NCBI RefSeq assembly: GCF_032062245.1
Contig: NZ_DAMBQF010000001.1
Location: 1 to 64,000, forward strand
From: Soonwooa sp032062245
GTDB lineage: Bacteria > Bacteroidota > Bacteroidia > Flavobacteriales > Weeksellaceae
Direction of reading: 5' to 3'
DNA: 64,000 nt
The notes beneath the pieces are model-generated. The model did not search any database and was not told the DNA's origin. It was given only the letters and a program-made list of their open reading frames with translations. The position numbers were made by a program, and so were the translations under genes. Positions 60,286 through 64,000 of this stretch are shown piece by piece (the stretch's first letter is position 1; each line of letters opens with the position of its first letter).

Positions 60286-62826
60286 TTATAATGGTTGGTT
60301 CATTAGGAAGTGAGTCTGCCATCCTGAAGGTTCTGTTTGTCCAATACCTTTGTCGAATCCATACGCAAAGTCAAATCCGATTAATCCAAATGCAGACATC
60401 GATACTCTAATACCAATACCTACGGATCTTTTTAATTGGAAAGGGTTATAACTTCCCCAAGAGTTCCAAGCGTTACCACCTTCTGCAAATGTTAATGCGA
60501 AGATTTTGGCAGTTTGGTTCATTGAGATCGGATATCTTAACTCCATCGCAAATCTATTGTAAATAGTTGCTCCACCGTAAGGTGTAATATCATAAGGTGT
60601 CGAACTTGTAAAACCTGTAGATGAAGCGTTTTCATAACCTCTTAACGGCACAATCTCTCTACCATCGAATCTACCATTGAAAAGCCCTACACCTCCGACA
60701 TAGAATCTCTCAAAAGGTGGTGCTCCCAAATCTTTATTATAGCCACTAAGGTAACCCATCTCAGCAGTTGTTCTAAGAACAAGTTTACCAACAACTTCGT
60801 TATAGAAATCTGCTTTAAATTTAACTTTAAAGAATTCCATCCACTTATATTTATCCAAGGCAGACATATTGGCATAGTCCTTCTTTTCAAATAACGAATA
60901 AGGTGGCGTGAATTTAACAGACAAATCTAAGTTAGATCCATAAGTTGGGAATACTGGATCTAGACCCGCAGAGTTACGAGAAAGTCCTAGATTCATCGTT
61001 AATGACTTCGTAGAACCATTCATCTCTTGTTTGTCACCAAATTGGAAAGGATAATTCTGGAAGTTATAACTCTGGAATTGTAGCCCTGTGTAGAATGAGA
61101 AATAGTCATCCGGCCATCTCAATCTTTTCGTTAGACCTACGTTAGCAGAGAAAATATTCAATTTTTGATTTTCACCAGTATAATAATCATAATTAACGCG
61201 AGAGTAGTTGAAACCAACACTCAAAGCGGTTGGACGTGTACCATATAACCAAGGCTCAACAAAAGAGATTGAGTAGTTGGTAAAGTACTGACCTGCTTGT
61301 GCTTGTAAAGATAAAACCTGACCATCACCTTGAGGAACTGGTTTAAAATCTTTAAACTTCAAGAAGTTTCTAAGTGAAAAGTTATTAAACGTTAATCCCA
61401 AAGTACCGATAAAAGAGTTACCACCATAACCAGCTTGTAACTGCACTTGCGAAGATCCTTTCTCCACCAATGTCCAATGCATGTTAACCGTGTTATCTTG
61501 AGGATTTGGTTTTACATCTGTCCCGATTTGTTGAGGATCGAAAAACTGCATACCTGCCAACTCGAAATAAGTTCTTTTGATATCGGATTTTGCAAACAAA
61601 GCACCTGGTCTCGTTTGTAAAGATCTAAGGATAACGTGGTCATGCGTTGTTGTATTACCAGACCAAGTTACACGGTTCCAAGTTGCTTTTTCGCCTTCGT
61701 TGATACGGATTTCTAAATCGATAGAATCACCTTTAACGGCTTTCTCGATTGGTGTTACCGTTGAGAACAAGAAACCATTGTTCATGTAGATTGACTTAAG
61801 GTCAGAGTCATCCTCTTTACCGCCATCTTCACCAACTTTCTTGTTAAATCCTACCGCATCGTAAATATCTCCAGTTTTATAACCTAAAATCTTTTGTAAA
61901 AACTCTGTGGTAAAGGTTGTGTTACCGATGAAGTTAATATCACCGATATAATATTTTTTCCCTTCGCTAAGGTCAACATTTATGTGGAATCCTTTCTGGT
62001 CACGTGTTACGCTATCCGAAACAATTGCCGCATCTCTAAAACCTAACGAGTTGTAATAGCTAATAAGATGTTTTTTGTCTTCCTCATATTTTTCTTCAAT
62101 AAATTTTGAAGGCTTAATAAGTCCGATTAAAAAGCGTTTTTGCTTGGTATCTTTGAAACCTTTTTTTCTTAATTTACTAGAAGATACATTTTGGTTTCCT
62201 TTAAAAACGATTTCATCAATCTTCACCTTTTTACCTTTATCAACTTCAATAGTCCAATCTACCATGTTAGGATCGGTAGCACTTGGCTTATCACTGATTT
62301 TGATATTAGCGTCTGCAAAACCTTTTTTTATATATTCTTGAGGAATCTTATTTTGTAAACTTGAAACTAAATTGTTATTAATTTTAGTTCCTGGCTTTAG
62401 GTTATTGTCTTTTATGAATTTTTCATTCTTAGACTTACCGATACCTTTTCCTGTGAATTTAACTTCACCAAGTTCTTTAAGATCTTGTAATGAAAACTTA
62501 AGAACCGCTTGATCGCCTTCAACATTTTCTACAAGAACTTCAACTTTAGAAAAAGATTGTGAGTCCCATAATTTTTTAATTGCAGAGCTTATACGCTGAC
62601 CTGGTATTTCTATTTTTTCGCCTTTTACAAAGCCTGCCATTCTAAGGATCTGTGCCGAAGAATATTTTTTAACACCGTCTACAACGATATCCTTAAGATA
62701 ATATTCGCTAGTGTTTGTATCTTGCTGTAATTCTGCAGTTTGGCTACCAGTTTGCGGGTTAATTTGTGCATTAACCACGCTAAAAGTGGTTGCAAAAAAT
62801 ATTATAGGTAAAATAATTTTTTTCAT
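60286..62826 (-). CDS. bamA: outer-membrane protein assembly factor BamA
   Basis: An 846-residue Omp85 protein, the insertase of the BAM complex. The signal peptide (MKKIILPIIFFATTFSVVNAQ) is followed by five POTRA domains (~35-420, each starting with a KxIxFxGN-like strand such as KKVKIDEIVFKGNQNVSSSK and KKYYIGDINFIGNTTFTTEF) and the 16-stranded barrel (~450-846; GLTFNNFSLRNFLKF, FYVGGVGLFNGRFDGREIVP, LRGYENASSTGF with the conserved VRGY-like loop). It ends HFLMNQPL, without the usual terminal aromatic residue. Start is set at MKKIILPIIF. Confidence 0.95.
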   Translation of the reverse strand: MKKIILPIIFFATTFSVVNAQINPQTGSQTAELQQDTNTSEYYLKDIVVDGVKKYSSAQILRMAGFVKGEKIEIPGQRISSAIKKLWDSQSFSKVEVLVENVEGDQAVLKFSLQDLKELGEVKFTGKGIGKSKNEKFIKDNNLKPGTKINNNLVSSLQNKIPQEYIKKGFADANIKISDKPSATDPNMVDWTIEVDKGKKVKIDEIVFKGNQNVSSSKLRKKGFKDTKQKRFLIGLIKPSKFIEEKYEEDKKHLISYYNSLGFRDAAIVSDSVTRDQKGFHINVDLSEGKKYYIGDINFIGNTTFTTEFLQKILGYKTGDIYDAVGFNKKVGEDGGKEDDSDLKSIYMNNGFLFSTVTPIEKAVKGDSIDLEIRINEGEKATWNRVTWSGNTTTHDHVILRSLQTRPGALFAKSDIKRTYFELAGMQFFDPQQIGTDVKPNPQDNTVNMHWTLVEKGSSQVQLQAGYGGNSFIGTLGLTFNNFSLRNFLKFKDFKPVPQGDGQVLSLQAQAGQYFTNYSISFVEPWLYGTRPTALSVGFNYSRVNYDYYTGENQKLNIFSANVGLTKRLRWPDDYFSFYTGLQFQSYNFQNYPFQFGDKQEMNGSTKSLTMNLGLSRNSAGLDPVFPTYGSNLDLSVKFTPPYSLFEKKDYANMSALDKYKWMEFFKVKFKADFYNEVVGKLVLRTTAEMGYLSGYNKDLGAPPFERFYVGGVGLFNGRFDGREIVPLRGYENASSTGFTSSTPYDITPYGGATIYNRFAMELRYPISMNQTAKIFALTFAEGGNAWNSWGSYNPFQLKRSVGIGIRVSMSAFGLIGFDFAYGFDKGIGQTEPSGWQTHFLMNQPL

Positions 62827-62865
62827 TTCTCTTCCTGAGTTCTTCAATCGCTAAATCCCAAATTG

Positions 62866-63609
62866 TTACTTGACTTGCTCACTAGTCATCCCGTAACGTC
62901 TTTCTTTATTTTGATAATCCAATATACATTGGAAAAATATGTCTTTACTAAAATCTGGCCACAATACATCCAAAAATTGTAGCTCAGCATAAGCTATTTG
63001 CCATAGCATAAAATTACTAATACGAATCTCTCCACTAGTGCGGATCATAAGATCTACTGGCGGAAAATCTTTTGTATAAAGATGATTTTCAAATAGTTTA
63101 TCATCTATGTCATTAATGGCTACTTTACCATCTTTAACATCAGAAGCTATTTCTTTAACCGCTTTCAAAATCTCATGTTGCGCTCCGTAATTGAGTGCCA
63201 ATATAAGATTTCCTCCTTTGTTGTCTTTTGTAAGATCTACAAGGTTAAGCAACTGCTCTCTCACAAGATCAGGAAGCTTTGCAATGTCTCCAATAAAATG
63301 AAGTCTAAGTCCTTTTGTGTAGATTTCTTCGGCTTCGTTAAGCAAAGATTCTGACAACAAAGACATCAATGTATCAACCTCGTCTGTTGGACGCTTCCAA
63401 TTTTCTGTTGAAAAAGTATATAATGTAAGATAAGGAATATTGATTTCGTTACACGCGTTAATCGCATTACGAACAGCCTCGATAGCATTACGATGTCCAA
63501 AAGTTCTTTGTTCACCTCTTGTTTTTGCCCAACGACCATTGCCATCCATAATGATAGCAACATGTTGTGGCAAATTCGCCTTATCTATTTTTTCTTTTAA
63601 ATCTGACAT
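62866..63609 (-). CDS. uppS: isoprenyl (undecaprenyl diphosphate) synthase
   Basis: A 247-residue cis-prenyltransferase that extends FPP with IPP to C55 undecaprenyl diphosphate, the lipid carrier for peptidoglycan and O-antigen. The catalytic Asp22 in IIMDGNGRWAKT, the RTFGHRNAIEAV motif, NWKRPTDEV and the C-terminal RTSGEIRISNFMLWQIAYAE are all present. The start at MSDLKEKID was chosen because the upstream frame to 63642 has no family support. It is followed by bamA 39 bases later. Confidence 0.96.
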   Translation of the reverse strand: MSDLKEKIDKANLPQHVAIIMDGNGRWAKTRGEQRTFGHRNAIEAVRNAINACNEINIPYLTLYTFSTENWKRPTDEVDTLMSLLSESLLNEAEEIYTKGLRLHFIGDIAKLPDLVREQLLNLVDLTKDNKGGNLILALNYGAQHEILKAVKEIASDVKDGKVAINDIDDKLFENHLYTKDFPPVDLMIRTSGEIRISNFMLWQIAYAELQFLDVLWPDFSKDIFFQCILDYQNKERRYGMTSEQVK

Positions 63610-63613
63610 GTGA

Positions 63614-64000
63614 TTATTTACAATAACAAGGCGGTCGTCCAAATGAATATGATAAAATGATTGTTGCAGAGTTAACCCAATCGTTAGAGTTTGGATTTCC
63701 TATATTCCTAACAGCTTTGACATCTTCTGGTGCATTTTCTACAACACTATAATCGATCTCATCAGAGAAACTTTGTCTAAAGGTTAACTCACCAGAGATA
63801 GCCCAATTATAATTAAATTTGTACTTTAAACCAGCTCCAAAGGGAAGATCCATAGTGAATTTTTTCGCTGAGTTATAAACAGGTTTTCCGTCAACAACAT
63901 CTTGAAACTTTACAATATTATGATACATCCCTCCAACACCCGCAAAAATGTAAGGGCTAAGCTTGCTTTTATATTCTTCATTAATATCAAAAAAATAATA
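63614..64000 (-). CDS. DUF6089-family outer-membrane protein (partial)
   Basis: The C-terminal 128 residues of a beta-barrel protein; the gene continues beyond the window. Visible strands: YKSKLSPYIFAGVGGMYHNI, AKKFTMDLPFGAGLKYKFNY, NWAISGELTFRQSFSDEIDY and the ending ATIILSYSFGRPPCYCK. The family (DUF6089) resembles PorG, a T9SS-associated outer-membrane protein, and the order DUF6089-uppS-bamA-skp-skp is the flavobacterial arrangement as I recall it. It precedes uppS with a 4-base gap. A precise role cannot be settled from a fragment. Confidence 0.78.
   Translation of the reverse strand, partial: YYFFDINEEYKSKLSPYIFAGVGGMYHNIVKFQDVVDGKPVYNSAKKFTMDLPFGAGLKYKFNYNWAISGELTFRQSFSDEIDYSVVENAPEDVKAVRNIGNPNSNDWVNSATIILSYSFGRPPCYCK

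Overview
The window looks like a stretch of chromosome from a low-GC member of the Bacteroidota, most likely a Chryseobacterium-like flavobacterium (Weeksellaceae). The evidence is the combination of type IX secretion (T9SS) C-terminal sorting domains, families typical of the phylum (DUF4252, DUF4407, a type IX-associated beta-barrel of the DUF6089 kind, Bacteroidetes-type GlmU-like protein), starts without Shine-Dalgarno sequences, and promoters of the flavobacterial TTTG-N19/20-TAnnTTTG form. The assignment is inferred from gene content; no rRNA or other taxonomic marker is present.

Layout. 0-9.4 kb: an orphan GT-C-like membrane protein, a secreted leucine-rich-repeat protein, nicotinate phosphoribosyltransferase, two small proteins (YciI-like and DinB-like), and a leftward ECF sigma / anti-sigma / DUF4252-adhesin / DUF4252-lipoprotein operon. 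9.4-16 kb: a GlmU-like protein, ribosomal protein L31 type B, an enoyl-CoA hydratase family protein, and a LytTR two-component system whose large propeller-type sensor kinase is split by a one-base deletion. 16-18.2 kb: a secreted LamG/FN3 protein. 18.3-31.1 kb: a leftward phenylacetate catabolic operon (paaK, a fused E1 alpha/beta 2-oxoacid dehydrogenase, paaR, paaE, paaA, paaB, paaC, paaD, paaH, paaJ, paaZ), with a near-perfect 22-bp operator placed over the -33 element of the paaK promoter.

31.3-41 kb: rightward genes for a beta-helix lipoprotein, MazG-like pyrophosphohydrolase, AroA, a short-chain dehydrogenase, an Omp85-type barrel, two tandem membrane-anchored LuxR-type regulators and GuaB. 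41.2-47.2 kb: a small lipoprotein, then a leftward cluster of three secreted phage-tail-collar proteins plus a T9SS cargo, DUF4407, YihY and a gamma-carbonic-anhydrase-like protein. 47.4-50.8 kb: Nfu-type scaffold, ferrochelatase, a VOC protein and a decayed gene. 50.9-56.9 kb: an M16 protease, RuvC, a PIF1-like helicase with a C-terminal HTH, and a small membrane protein. 57-64 kb: a secreted protein of unknown function, RmlD, a thioesterase, and the envelope-biogenesis block skp-skp-bamA-uppS-DUF6089 (cut by the window edge).

The most notable non-coding content is a set of GC-rich structured intergenic repeats in three sequence families. Two copies lie inside the phenylacetate operon. Two genes are visibly broken (the sensor kinase and the gene at 49.9-50.8 kb), and the LRR gene has an anomalous start that could be a third lesion. 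I found no CRISPR array, rRNA, tRNA, insertion sequence or prophage. Of the uncharacterised candidates, the tandem secreted tail-collar operon and the intra-operon repeats seem most worth follow-up.
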